Assembly: GCF_014207135.1 (NCBI RefSeq)
Contig: NZ_JACHCC010000002.1
Span: 248,001-312,000, forward strand
Source of the DNA: Pedobacter cryoconitis
GTDB lineage: Bacteria; Bacteroidota; Bacteroidia; Sphingobacteriales; Sphingobacteriaceae
Direction of reading: 5' to 3'
Length of the DNA stretch: 64,000 nucleotides
The position numbers and the translations under genes were made by a program. Shown piece by piece: positions 53,333-61,710 of this stretch; the first letter of the stretch is position 1, and every line of letters starts with the position of its first letter. Below the pieces are notes generated by a model that searched no databases, was not told where the DNA came from, and saw only the letters and a program-made list of their open reading frames with translations.

Positions 53333-53704
53333 TTAAACAGTCAGGCGGTACACCCTGTCGTGGATAATACGGTTAAGTTCAAGCATTACAAAAGTACCTT
53401 CTATCAGTTCTTTAAAAGCAATGATCTCCATTAGAGTTAATACGTAGCAATGATCACAGGCACAGATAAAAACAATTTCCAGATCCGGAGCTTTATCAGA
53501 ATTGAGTAGTAAACTCTCGATATCGATGCCGTAGATAGCTTTTCTGAGCTTCATCATCGAGCGGTAATCAAATCGGTTATTTCTGCCTGCAAAATCAACA
53601 TACCAGCAATTTTCAACGTCTGACTGAAAAACAGATCCATTTTTGGTTTGGAATACTTCTAATAAATCTACTGAAGGTGCTACGGCTACGTTTTGCATTA
53701 ACAT
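53333..53704 (-). CDS. Conserved-looking hypothetical protein
   Basis: The protein has 123 residues (121 if the second ATG at 53698 is used) and I do not recognise it. It is soluble, with a pattern FQSDVENCWYVDFAGRNNRFDYRSMMKLRKAIYG and a cysteine pair in FICACDHCYVL that could bind a metal. It is preceded on its own strand by a good promoter match, and the frame is intact, so coding is likely. It lies next to ferritin on the same strand with a 106-base gap; a role in metal metabolism is possible but not supported beyond that. Confidence 0.6.
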   Translation of the reverse strand: MLMQNVAVAPSVDLLEVFQTKNGSVFQSDVENCWYVDFAGRNNRFDYRSMMKLRKAIYGIDIESLLLNSDKAPDLEIVFICACDHCYVLTLMEIIAFKELIEGTFVMLELNRIIHDRVYRLTV

Positions 53705-53716
53705 GTATTTATATTA

Positions 53717-53748
53717 CAAAGATTGGGATTATTTAGACTTGATACAAA
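53717..53748 (-). promoter_or_regulatory. Candidate promoter of the 123-aa gene
   Basis: On the minus strand TTTG (53745-53748), 20 bases, then AATCTTTG (53717-53724) resemble the Bacteroidetes promoter, 12 bases before the start codon. Confidence 0.5.
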
Positions 53749-53858
53749 TAAATTAACAAAATAATTTTATTTTTTTTCAAAAGGTCATCCAGGAATCTTC
53801 TTTAAACAGGTCAGTTAGGAGCTAAATTATATACATCTCTTCGGCTATTTAAAAACAA

Positions 53859-53885
53859 TTCGACATTTTTCGTTTAGTTGTCGAA
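53859..53885 (+). promoter_or_regulatory. Operator-like inverted repeat upstream of tetR
   Basis: TTCGACA, 13 bases, TGTCGAA: perfect 7-base arms. The same half-site and spacing recur at 54556-54582 before the MFS gene. It lies just upstream of a -7 box TATATTTG (53894-53901), so bound repressor would cover the -33 region. Confidence 0.75.
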
Positions 53886-53893
53886 ATATTATA

Positions 53894-53901
53894 TATATTT
53901 G
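53894..53901 (+). promoter_or_regulatory. -7 promoter box of tetR
   Basis: TATATTTG fits TAnnTTTG, 20 bases before the tetR start. The -33 region overlaps the operator-like repeat. Confidence 0.5.
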
Positions 53902-53921
53902 TATCATTAAAAACTCTACAT

Positions 53922-54539
53922 ATGTCGAACAGCGGTCCTACTAAAGAAGATTTAATACAGCAGCAGATTTTGGGAGAGGCTAAACGTCTCTTTCAGGTGT
54001 ATGGCTTAGCTAAGGTGACTATGGATGATGTAGCTAAAGCTATTGGAAAAGGCCGAAGCTCGCTTTATTATTATTACAAAAGCAAGGATGAGATTTTTGA
54101 TGCGGTTATGATCATAGAAATACGCGAAATGCTGACGGCAATGACCCGGGCTGTTGATCAGGCAACCGGTACTGAACAAAAGCTTCATGCCTTCTTTCTC
54201 ACCAAACTTGAAGTGGTTCGTGAAAAAAGAGCTTTTTTTAAAATGCTCGATGTAGGTATGGATGCTGATACCTTATCAGATTTCAACAAAACTAAGATCG
54301 TTCATCATCACCAGATCATCAGGCAGGAAAGCGCTTTACTGGAACGCTTGTTTAGCGATGGCATGAATAAAGGCGAAATACGTAAAATGCCCGCTTCAGA
54401 GCTGGAGACACTCATCTTTGTTCTGCTTAGTGGTCTGCGTGGATTAAAACGCGAACTGGAACTGGAAAGTCATTCTGAAAAGCTTGCCCCTGCAGTTGAT
54501 CTGTTTACCCACTTGACTATGTACGGGCTGAAATACTAA
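53922..54539 (+). CDS. TetR-family transcriptional regulator
   Basis: The protein has 205 residues. The helix-turn-helix is at about 30-55 (LAKVTMDDVAKAIGKGRSSLYYYYKSKDEI); the rest is helical and would bind a ligand. The gene begins a plus-strand series with an MFS exporter and an isochorismatase-like hydrolase. Operator-like repeats with the same half-sites and spacing lie upstream of this gene and of the exporter gene, so it very likely represses both and itself. A further TGTCGAA half-site overlaps its start codon. The effector compound is unknown. Confidence 0.92.
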   Translation: MSNSGPTKEDLIQQQILGEAKRLFQVYGLAKVTMDDVAKAIGKGRSSLYYYYKSKDEIFDAVMIIEIREMLTAMTRAVDQATGTEQKLHAFFLTKLEVVREKRAFFKMLDVGMDADTLSDFNKTKIVHHHQIIRQESALLERLFSDGMNKGEIRKMPASELETLIFVLLSGLRGLKRELELESHSEKLAPAVDLFTHLTMYGLKY

Positions 54540-54555
54540 TTTTTTTTGCCCTTGT

Positions 54556-54582
54556 TTCGACAAATTGACAAATTTTGTCCAA
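54556..54582 (+). promoter_or_regulatory. Operator-like repeat upstream of the MFS gene
   Basis: TTCGACA, 13 bases, TGTCCAA: same half-site and spacing as at 53859-53885 with one changed base. It also contains a 13-base palindrome GACAAATTTTGTC (54567-54579) and ends 10 bases before the MFS start. Confidence 0.72.
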
Positions 54583-54591
54583 AAGAAGAAT

Positions 54592-55842
54592 ATGAGAAAA
54601 GAACAAGCCGCGGATACTTTCCGCGCATTCCGGAACCGAAACTATACCTTATTTTTTGCAGGACAGTCTGTTTCCCAGATTGGAACATGGATGCAACGGA
54701 CGGCCGTCATCTGGGTCATCTATTCGCTAACCCATTCGGCCGCCATGATTGGTTTCACAGTATTTGCACAGCAATTCCCTTCCTTTTTATTGTCGCTGGC
54801 AGGCGGTGTAGTTGCCGACCGTTACAGCCGTTACCGGATATTACTGATTACACAAACAGCCTCCATGCTGCAGGCTGTTTTGTTAGCAGTCCTGGTACTG
54901 AGTGGCCACCATGTTATCTGGGAAATACTTTCGCTGAGTGCGATTTTAGGTGTTATCAATGCTTTTGACGTTCCGGCCCGGCAGCCGATGGTGCACGAGA
55001 TGGTCGATAATAAGGAAGATCTGGCAAATGCTATTTCGCTCAACTCGGCTATGGTAAATCTGGCCCGGCTGGTAGGCCCCGCCCTATCAGGAATCGTTCT
55101 GCAGCAATTTGGTGCTGGCATTTGTTTTATTATCAATGCTCTGAGCTTTCTGGCGGTCATCACATCCCTCCTGCTGATGCATTTTGCACCTTTCAGTCCG
55201 CCAGCCATAAAGAAAAAAATTACCGCTGAACTGGCCGAAGGATTACGTTACCTGAAGCAAACACGCAGTATTACCATACTTATTTTTCTTCTGGCATGTC
55301 TTAGCTTACTGATTTTGCCATATGACACCATGATACCAGTTTTTGCCAAAACTATTTTTGAAGGCAATGCTGCTACCTATGGCTACCTTACCGGCGCTAT
55401 CGGGCTGGGTGCACTGGGTGGTACTTTTTTTCTCGCTTCAGCCAAAAGAGGTGCTGATCTCCGGAAGTTCCTTTTGGGCAGTATAGTCGTGCTGGGCATA
55501 GGACTAATTCTGTTTTCACGCATTGCTTATTTCCCAGTTGCCCTTCCTTTTGCCATTATTATAGGCATAGGGTCCATCACCCCTATGGCAGCCAGTATTA
55601 CAGTCATCCAAACAGAAGCTGCTATCCACATGAGAGGTCGTGTCATGAGCTATGTGGCAATGGCATATTTTGGTATGATGCCCATGGGCAGTCTGCTAAT
55701 CGGCAGCATCTCACAGAAAATAGGTGCCCAACTCACTATGTTTTGCCAGGGCATTCTGGCGATATTAATCGCCCTGTTATTTGGCAAACTGTTATATAAA
55801 AAACCAATTAAAGAAACAACCGACTATTCATCAATAAATTAA
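54592..55842 (+). CDS. MFS exporter (DHA3 / enterobactin-exporter-like)
   Basis: The protein has 416 residues from the ATG at 54592. A TTG at 54565 would extend it but falls inside the operator-like repeat. About 11-12 membrane helices are visible. The motifs FRNRNYTLFFAGQSVSQIGTWMQ near residue 10, GGVVADRYSRYRIL near 68 and the GRVMSYVAMAYFGMMPMG segment near 348 resemble EntS/MFS_3-type exporters. It likely exports a toxic compound or metabolite. It is controlled by the adjacent TetR regulator, and the hydrolase gene follows after 5 bases. Confidence 0.88.
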   Translation: MRKEQAADTFRAFRNRNYTLFFAGQSVSQIGTWMQRTAVIWVIYSLTHSAAMIGFTVFAQQFPSFLLSLAGGVVADRYSRYRILLITQTASMLQAVLLAVLVLSGHHVIWEILSLSAILGVINAFDVPARQPMVHEMVDNKEDLANAISLNSAMVNLARLVGPALSGIVLQQFGAGICFIINALSFLAVITSLLLMHFAPFSPPAIKKKITAELAEGLRYLKQTRSITILIFLLACLSLLILPYDTMIPVFAKTIFEGNAATYGYLTGAIGLGALGGTFFLASAKRGADLRKFLLGSIVVLGIGLILFSRIAYFPVALPFAIIIGIGSITPMAASITVIQTEAAIHMRGRVMSYVAMAYFGMMPMGSLLIGSISQKIGAQLTMFCQGILAILIALLFGKLLYKKPIKETTDYSSIN

Positions 55843-55847
55843 TCAAA

Positions 55848-56408
55848 ATGGAACAGCAAAATAACACCGCCCTCCTGGTTATGGACATGCAAGTAGGTAT
55901 CATCGCCATGTTACCTGATGCAGCAACTATTCTGAACAACACAGCCAAAGCTATTGCGAAAGCCCGCGAGCAGAAAATCCCGGTTATCTATGTAGTCGTT
56001 GGTTTCCGACAAGGTGCACCAGAGATCAACCTGAACAATAAAGCCTTCGCCTCCAGCAAGGAACTATTTGCAGGCATTAATATGACTGAGTTTATGGCGG
56101 TACATGAAAATTTAAAACCGCAGGATGATGAAGTTGTTGTTATCAAGCGACGTGTCAGTGCATTTACTGGCAGCGATCTGGAAGTTATCTTACGTACCTA
56201 CGGTATCCAGCACCTGATCCTAACCGGTATAGCTACCAGTGGAGTAGTTTTGTCCACCTTGCGGGAAGCAGCCGATAAGGATTACAGATTAACTGTATTA
56301 GCCGACTGCTGTGCAGATGGCGACGAGGAAGTACACCGTGTACTGACCACCAAAGTTTTTCCGCGCCAGGCCGATGTACTGACCCTTGAGGAATGGCATA
56401 CTGTGTAG
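55848..56408 (+). CDS. Isochorismatase-like hydrolase lacking the catalytic cysteine
   Basis: The protein has 186 residues with the alpha/beta isochorismatase fold. Asp13 (LLVMDMQVG) and Lys100 (VIKRRVSAF) match two of the catalytic triad. The usual Cys in the GxxTxxC motif is replaced: the segment reads GIATSGVVLST, with Val133 in the Cys position. Cysteine-hydrolase chemistry is thus unlikely, as in isochorismatase homologues that also lack it. It follows the MFS gene by 5 bases and shares its operon and probably its TetR control. It may modify or bind the compound being exported. Confidence 0.85.
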   Translation: MEQQNNTALLVMDMQVGIIAMLPDAATILNNTAKAIAKAREQKIPVIYVVVGFRQGAPEINLNNKAFASSKELFAGINMTEFMAVHENLKPQDDEVVVIKRRVSAFTGSDLEVILRTYGIQHLILTGIATSGVVLSTLREAADKDYRLTVLADCCADGDEEVHRVLTTKVFPRQADVLTLEEWHTV

Positions 56409-56579
56409 TGGTATAAGTTTAATTCTGTACAACCGTTTTTAGAATTTTTAAAATATTCTGGTTTTGTGTATGATAAAAACAAATTTCCTTATATTGAAAG
56501 ACCTAAACAAAAACCGGTATTTATTGGGATTCAGGTCCCACTAAACAGAATGAAGAACAAAATTTAAACCCTTACCCCT

Positions 56580-57080
56580 ATGTACCGTAGTATTGAAGAC
56601 TTCGAAAATGACTGGAAAAATGAGGAGAATAGTACGCTTCAGATATTCCGAAACATTACGGATGAAACTAAATCGATCAAGATCCATGACAATGTAAGAT
56701 CCCTGGGAAGGCTGGCCTGGCATATTACCCAGACTATGCCCGAAATGGGACATCATGCCGGATTAATGACCGAGAACCTACTTGAAGGTCTACCGATTCC
56801 CGATAGTATGGAAGAAATTATCAGAATTTACCAGGATTATAACAAGACCCTGCTGAAAAGAGTAAAATCAAAATGGACCGATTCTACATTGAGTGACCCT
56901 GTAGAGATGTATGGTCAACAATGGACAAAGGGCCAGGTACTTTCTGTATTTATCGCCCATGAAGCACATCATCGTGCTCAAATGACGATTATCATGCGCA
57001 TGGTTGGTTTACCTGTACCAGGTGTCTATGGTCCCTCCAGAGAAGAATGGGTGAATATGGGGCTGCCCGCGATGGACTAA
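56580..57080 (+). CDS. DinB/YfiT-fold protein (putative metal-dependent hydrolase)
   Basis: The protein has 166 residues with the four-helix DinB-superfamily pattern. Likely metal ligands are His in LGRLAWHITQTM near residue 49 and two His in FIAHEAHHRAQMTI near residue 128. The C-terminus SREEWVNMGLPA is typical. Despite the name this has nothing to do with DNA polymerase IV. Members often use thiols such as bacillithiol or mycothiol, or are damage-inducible proteins of unknown reaction. It appears to be a single-gene unit with its own terminator. A second family member lies at 61711. Confidence 0.88.
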   Translation: MYRSIEDFENDWKNEENSTLQIFRNITDETKSIKIHDNVRSLGRLAWHITQTMPEMGHHAGLMTENLLEGLPIPDSMEEIIRIYQDYNKTLLKRVKSKWTDSTLSDPVEMYGQQWTKGQVLSVFIAHEAHHRAQMTIIMRMVGLPVPGVYGPSREEWVNMGLPAMD

Positions 57081-57091
57081 AAAAACAAAAG

Positions 57092-57119
57092 AGGGTGTAT
57101 CCCTATAATGATACACCCT
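57092..57119 (+). terminator. Terminator after the DinB-fold gene
   Basis: A 9-bp stem, AGGGTGTAT and ATACACCCT, surrounds a 10-base loop, with A-rich sequence before and T-rich sequence after. Confidence 0.75.
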
Positions 57120-57159
57120 TCTATTTCATTCAATTCGTTTTACAAACAACCCTGAGATC

Positions 57160-58011
57160 ATGGAGACATCTGATCAGAACGGAAGACTACATCTGCCAGA
57201 TCCATCACTCCGTGAAATTATCAGTCATTTCTATCATATTTATAACACAGCTGACACCATTCCGGTCCTGAAGCATCTCTCTCCTAACCTTGAAATGCTG
57301 TTGGCATTCAATTTTGGTTCTCCCATATCCATCTCTTTTAATCATGAGCAGCCTGGAAATTTTATAGTTAACCGGGTCGTTATAATTGGCCCACTCCGCA
57401 AAATGCTGAATTATGAGCTGCATGCCGGAGCAGATGCCATCATCGTTAATTTCAAACTCGATGGTTTCTACCGCTTGTTCCATCAGTCATTAGATGAGCT
57501 AACTGGCGATGGAATTCTCGACCCTGTCATTTTAACCAATAACAATTATCTCAATGAACTCTGGGAAGAGCTGGCAACATTGCCTGATCTCAAAGAGAGA
57601 TTACAAATGCTGAATAATTATATCAGTTCTCTTATTCACACACCTGAAGAAGCTGCTAAGCCCTTACTAGCCGCTGAGCCTTATTTTCACAATCCCCGCT
57701 TGCAACCTGTAAAAGCTATTGCGGCAGATACCAATCTGACAGAACGCAGTATCCAGTTAAGATTTAAAAAATACACGGGTTATTCACCCAAAGAATTATT
57801 ACGGTTTCTGCGATTCAAAGCTGTCATCCATGAAATGCTAAAACAACCTGCACAACACTTAACCGTATTTGATCTGATCAATAAATACAATTATCACGAT
57901 CAAAGTCATCTGATTAAGGATTTTAAAACCTTTTTGGGCACTACCCCACTTAAATTCATCAAAAGCTTAAAAAACAATCAATTTTGTGTTTCAGGTCAGG
58001 CTGAACCCTAA
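57160..58011 (+). CDS. AraC-family transcriptional regulator
   Basis: The protein has 283 residues. The N-terminal part resembles the DUF6597-type sensor of AraC regulators (PSLREIISHFYHIYNTADTIP, FNFGSPISISF). The C-terminal domain has the two helix-turn-helix units (VKAIAADTNLTERSIQLRFKKYTGYSPKELLRF and VFDLINKYNYHDQSHLIKDFK). It is convergent with the NmrA-like reductase gene and 3 bases from it. Its target is unknown. Confidence 0.9.
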   Translation: METSDQNGRLHLPDPSLREIISHFYHIYNTADTIPVLKHLSPNLEMLLAFNFGSPISISFNHEQPGNFIVNRVVIIGPLRKMLNYELHAGADAIIVNFKLDGFYRLFHQSLDELTGDGILDPVILTNNNYLNELWEELATLPDLKERLQMLNNYISSLIHTPEEAAKPLLAAEPYFHNPRLQPVKAIAADTNLTERSIQLRFKKYTGYSPKELLRFLRFKAVIHEMLKQPAQHLTVFDLINKYNYHDQSHLIKDFKTFLGTTPLKFIKSLKNNQFCVSGQAEP

Positions 58012-58014
58012 TAA

Positions 58015-58896
58015 TTACTGGACAAAAGCTCCCGAATAATCCCTCACAAATGATTTAAAGGAAAATGGGTCTTTACCAGTCACCACTTTAATTGCCGAAG
58101 TTATGACAGCTGCTTCCCCTCTTGAATAATGTGCAAAATCTTCAATTAGTCCATCTGCTTGCCATTCCGGCATACCCACAGACAGTACAGCCTGCCTCAT
58201 TTCTTCTGGTGATACATTAACGAACTGAATATTATTTCCGGTTGCTTCAGAAAGGTAAGTTGCCATCTGACTATGTGTCAATGCCTCAGGACCGGTAAGA
58301 TCGTAGATTTTCCCCTCATGTTTATCATCTGTCAATGCTATAGCTGCCATTGCGGCGATATCACGTATGTCAACTATACTGATTTTTGCATCACCCACTG
58401 GAGCAAAGAATTTACCTTGATATTTAATGGCATCCTGAAGAAGTAATAACCCCTGCATAAAAAGATTGGGGCGCAGAAAAGTATAGGAAATGCCCAATTC
58501 GATAATCCTTTGTTCAACAGCAGCATGATATCGTAGGAAACGAACCGGTGAGTCTATACGTGCTGCAAACTGGGAGAGTTTAACAATATGTTTTACACCC
58601 GCTTTTTTTGCAGAATCTACAAAAGTCAGCTGTTGTTTTTCGGCCATTTCAGTTGAATTGGTCAATAAGAAAGCCCGTTCAACCCCTGCCAGCGCACCGG
58701 CAATACTTTCAGGATCATTAAAATCACCCTTGACCAATTCTACGCCAGGTAATTGAGAAATAGAACTGATATCAGCACCCGCACGCACCATAGCGCGGAA
58801 AGTGAACCCTTTTGCGGAGAGTTGTCTGGCCAGTTCAGAGCCGATAGTACCGGTCGCACCGGTAATTAAAACCGAAGATCTTCTTTGAGTGTTCAT
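58015..58896 (-). CDS. NmrA-like NAD(P)-binding SDR family oxidoreductase
   Basis: The protein has 293 residues. The Rossmann motif ITGATGTIGSELARQL is near residue 11 and ISYTFLRPNLFMQ near 140, with no clear YxxxK active-site pair. This fits the NmrA/atypical SDR group, which includes quinone and azo-type reductases and redox-sensing regulators. It follows the SRPBCC gene by 24 bases on the same strand, so they form an operon, probably controlled by the AraC regulator at 59708. The substrate is unknown. Confidence 0.87.
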   Translation of the reverse strand: MNTQRRSSVLITGATGTIGSELARQLSAKGFTFRAMVRAGADISSISQLPGVELVKGDFNDPESIAGALAGVERAFLLTNSTEMAEKQQLTFVDSAKKAGVKHIVKLSQFAARIDSPVRFLRYHAAVEQRIIELGISYTFLRPNLFMQGLLLLQDAIKYQGKFFAPVGDAKISIVDIRDIAAMAAIALTDDKHEGKIYDLTGPEALTHSQMATYLSEATGNNIQFVNVSPEEMRQAVLSVGMPEWQADGLIEDFAHYSRGEAAVITSAIKVVTGKDPFSFKSFVRDYSGAFVQ

Positions 58897-58920
58897 GATA
58901 TAAAAATTTAAAAGGTGAGA

Positions 58921-59451
58921 TTATTGTTTTTCAGCAGTGGCTTTAAGTGCCCCCAGCCATTTATCCAGCGATGTATCCAGTCCGGTTTGAAATTGATGTG
59001 ACAGCACACTGACCAGCCAGCCTTCCATACTTTCCTCTACATCGACTCTTGTGCTACCGTCAATCAGCGTAGTAAATGTCCAGATATGTACAGCAAATGC
59101 TCCCAGTGCCGGTCCGCACCAGCCAATTTTTGTAAGAGGTGTTGCAATCTGTATATCCGACCGGATATTGAGCCCGCCACTTTTCCAGGTAAAAGAATGA
59201 CCTGGGCGAAAAGCCCCCTTTAACTCAGGATTTTTGATGTCGCTTTGCCATTCTGCCCAATGGTTAACATCGGCCAGAATTGTCCAGACTTTCTTTTGGT
59301 CTGCATGGATAACAATCGATTTTTTGGTTTGAACCGGTGCATCAAGGTGGATACTTATTGAGGGTTTATAAGAACTGAAGAGCTCCAGTCCGCCTACTAA
59401 AAGGCCTATCGAGACAACAAAAACGATAATGGAATAAATTAACTTTTTCAT
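58921..59451 (-). CDS. SRPBCC-family protein with membrane anchor
   Basis: The protein has 176 residues. A hydrophobic N-terminal segment (LIYSIIVFVVSIGLLVGGLEL) may anchor it, followed by a START-like SRPBCC domain (KSIVIHADQKKVWTILADVNHWAEWQSD near 44, HIWTFTTLIDGSTRVDVEESMEG near 122). Such domains bind hydrophobic ligands or act in small-molecule chemistry. It is followed by the NmrA-like reductase and preceded by 256 bases holding little except a -7-like box. Its ligand is not known. Confidence 0.85.
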   Translation of the reverse strand: MKKLIYSIIVFVVSIGLLVGGLELFSSYKPSISIHLDAPVQTKKSIVIHADQKKVWTILADVNHWAEWQSDIKNPELKGAFRPGHSFTWKSGGLNIRSDIQIATPLTKIGWCGPALGAFAVHIWTFTTLIDGSTRVDVEESMEGWLVSVLSHQFQTGLDTSLDKWLGALKATAEKQ

Positions 59452-59707
59452 ATAAAAAAATTATTAGTGTTTTTCTATAATCCAAAATTAGGTCTTTGGT
59501 TATCCCGGAAATTGTAAGAAAACGAAAGGCTCTTTAAACTTAGATCTATCTCCTCCCCACTCTGTCTTTAGTAATTTCTATAGCATTTATATCACTAATT
59601 TAAGCCACTTTATACGGATCTTTGAAAGATACATAGAACCTAAACCAAAAAAATATTCTGTCAGTAAATGACATGAGAAAACTCAGTCCTTTCAATTTTT
59701 ACTAAAA

Positions 59708-60610
59708 TCAAACACTTCTGAAACGTCCGGGAGTATAAGCCGTTTGCTTTTTGAAAAAGTTATTGAAGTGTGCTGCCTCTTCAAATCCCAGGCAATAGCC
59801 AATTTCTGAAATGTTCCAGTCAGTATGCTTCAATAAAGACTTAGCTTCTGTTAATACACGCTCAGAGATTAAATCTGTGGTCGTTTTACCAGTAGTTATC
59901 TTGATAGACCTGTTTAAATGATTTACATGCACCGCAAGCTTCTCAGCGAAGTCTTTAGCAGAGCGAAGTGCAAATCTTTGAGAAGGCGTTTCAATTGGAA
60001 ACTGACGCTCTAGTAATTCAGTGAATACAGCAGTTATTCTGGATTGTGCATTTGGATGTTGATACAGATTTTCTGATGGTTCTGATTTCAGTGCATAATG
60101 GGTTAATTCAGTTACATAATTACGTAGCAAATCATATTTGAATACATAATCAGAATTGATTTCCTCCAGCATTTTTTCATATATCGTAGCAACGAATTGC
60201 TCCTGCGTATCATTTAAAAAGTAAGCAGGCTTCCCTCCTATACTAAACATCGGTAGTTCATTGAGGCTTCCACGGATTTTTTCCGTAAAAAAAGACTCAG
60301 TAAAAATGCAGAAGTACCCCGTAGTATTATCAGATAATGCCTGAACGGTATAAGGAACATTAGGATTGAAAAATATTAAGGTTGTGCCCTTGATCACTAT
60401 ACTTTTATCCGCATAATGATACATATAATCACCCCGTACCAGACTAACTTTATAAAAGTCCCGTCGGCTGTAGGTTACAGGAACTGCACTCGGCCCATGG
60501 CAATCCTCTATACGAAAAACATTAAAATGACCAACCTCATTTTGCAGAGTTTGTGGAATACTGTTAAATTTTTGCTGATAAAAGTTTTCCAGCGTTTGGG
60601 TCTTATCCAT
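59708..60610 (-). CDS. AraC-family transcriptional regulator
   Basis: The protein has 300 residues. An N-terminal cupin-like sensor domain (GHFNVFRIEDCHG, LIFFNPNVPYTVQ) is followed by a C-terminal AraC double helix-turn-helix (SAKDFAEKLAVHVNHLNRSIK, NISEIGYCLGFEEAAHFNNFFKKQTAYTPG). It lies upstream of, and on the same strand as, the SRPBCC/NmrA pair and is the likely regulator of that pair. It diverges from msrB across 175 bases. Confidence 0.92.
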   Translation of the reverse strand: MDKTQTLENFYQQKFNSIPQTLQNEVGHFNVFRIEDCHGPSAVPVTYSRRDFYKVSLVRGDYMYHYADKSIVIKGTTLIFFNPNVPYTVQALSDNTTGYFCIFTESFFTEKIRGSLNELPMFSIGGKPAYFLNDTQEQFVATIYEKMLEEINSDYVFKYDLLRNYVTELTHYALKSEPSENLYQHPNAQSRITAVFTELLERQFPIETPSQRFALRSAKDFAEKLAVHVNHLNRSIKITTGKTTTDLISERVLTEAKSLLKHTDWNISEIGYCLGFEEAAHFNNFFKKQTAYTPGRFRSV

Positions 60611-60785
60611 GATGCGAAATATTTACAACAACAAAAGTAACATATGCTGTGTTTTCAGAATTACGTTAATCAAACTGTTAATTGCAAAATTCAAACAATT
60701 CATTTTGTAACCCAATCATCATATTAAAATTAGTAAAATCTATATTCATTACTTTCACGTTTATGTTTATATAAATTATAATGTT

Positions 60786-61256
60786 ATGAAACAGACAGTT
60801 AGTATAGCAGTTATAGCCCTGATGAGTTTAAGTGCATGCGCACAACAGCCAGCGCCTAAAAAATATCCTATTACCAAAACAAACACAGAGTGGAAAAAGA
60901 TCCTGAGTCCTACTGCTTACCAGATTATGGTGATGCGAGGAACAGAGACTCCATATAAAAATGCCTATTACAATAATCACCAGAAAGGCATATATGTGAG
61001 CGCAGCCACAGGAGAACCCTTGTTCAGTTCGGACGATAAATACGATTCGGGAACCGGTTGGCCAAGTTTCACCAAACCCATCAATAAAGATGCAGTCGAA
61101 GTTGTTAAAGACAATAGCGACGGCATGTCAAGAGATGAGATTGTAGAGAAAAAAACAGGATTACATTTGGGCCACGTTTTCGATGACGGACCTGCTGACA
61201 GAGGTGGTCTACGCTATTGTATGAACTCCGGAGCCTTTAAATTCATCAAAAAATAG
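60786..61256 (+). CDS. msrB: Peptide-methionine (R)-S-oxide reductase, zinc-less lipoprotein form
   Basis: The protein has 156 residues with a lipobox (LSACAQQ, Cys18), so it acts in the envelope. The SelR domain is clear: YDSGTGWPSF near residue 81 and the catalytic Cys145 in LRYCMNSGAFKF. The two CxxC pairs that bind zinc in many MsrB proteins are missing; the first reads VSAATG where YVCxxCG is usual. It repairs methionine-R-sulfoxide in exported proteins. A resolving Cys is not obvious, so recycling probably uses an outside thiol. It is upstream of the tRNA-Ser gene. Confidence 0.93.
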   Translation: MKQTVSIAVIALMSLSACAQQPAPKKYPITKTNTEWKKILSPTAYQIMVMRGTETPYKNAYYNNHQKGIYVSAATGEPLFSSDDKYDSGTGWPSFTKPINKDAVEVVKDNSDGMSRDEIVEKKTGLHLGHVFDDGPADRGGLRYCMNSGAFKFIKK

Positions 61257-61326
61257 GTTTTTAAGCAGTTTTTCAAAAAAAATACAATTCATAATGAGGG
61301 GATTAAACAATAGTTCATCCCCTTTG

Positions 61327-61357
61327 TTTGTAGAAATGAACATTATTTGTACTTTTG
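61327..61357 (+). promoter_or_regulatory. Promoter of tRNA-Ser
   Basis: TTTG (61327-61330), exactly 19 bases, TACTTTTG (61350-61357): a perfect Bacteroidetes-type promoter. Transcription would start at about the first base of the tRNA. Confidence 0.8.
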
Positions 61358-61361
61358 TCTC

Positions 61362-61448
61362 GGAGAGTTGTCAGAGTGGTCGATTGAGGCAGTCTTGAAA
61401 ACTGTTGACCTGTCAAAGGGTCCGCGGGTTCGAATCCCCCACTCTCCG
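61362..61448 (+). tRNA. tRNA-Ser (anticodon UGA)
   Basis: The acceptor stem GGAGAGT (61362-61368) pairs perfectly with ACTCTCC (61441-61447), followed by discriminator G. The anticodon stem-loop GCAGT-CTTGAAA-ACTGT places TGA in the anticodon position. A long variable arm and the T arm GGGTTCGAATCCC are present, as expected for a serine tRNA of 87 bases. The 3' CCA is not encoded. A good promoter precedes it and a 12-bp terminator hairpin follows, so it is transcribed alone. Confidence 0.96.
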
Positions 61449-61465
61449 CTAAGTATAAAAACCTA

Positions 61466-61503
61466 CAAAAGTCCTGCAAATCGAAAGATTAGCAGGACTT
61501 TTG
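61466..61503 (+). terminator. Terminator after tRNA-Ser
   Basis: A perfect 12-bp stem, CAAAAGTCCTGC (61466-61477) and GCAGGACTTTTG (61492-61503), is followed by a T-rich run. Confidence 0.85.
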
Positions 61504-61710
61504 CATTTTTAAGGGTTACAATTTTCACACGAATTCCAATTCTACACCTTTTTATCTGCGATATAGGTCTGTAACCTGTCCCTCCCCCTTTTTTCGAACT
61601 GGTTTAGGAGGCGAGAATTCAAATAGATTCAATGCTTCTTTATTGTGATTCATTTTAGGATGAACATAGGGAAATATTCCTTAAATTTAATTTCAATAAA
61701 TATCATAAAA

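Noticed and set aside
54565..54591. TTG start for the MFS exporter
   Set aside because: It lies inside the operator-like repeat; the ATG at 54592 gives the normal N-terminus.
56580..57080. Relation of the DinB-fold proteins to DNA polymerase IV
   Set aside because: The shared name is historical; these are small four-helix metal proteins without polymerase motifs.
61347..61574. A 75-codon plus-strand frame over the tRNA-Ser gene
   Set aside because: It is the translation of the tRNA and its terminator; the tRNA structure is perfect and no protein family is suggested.
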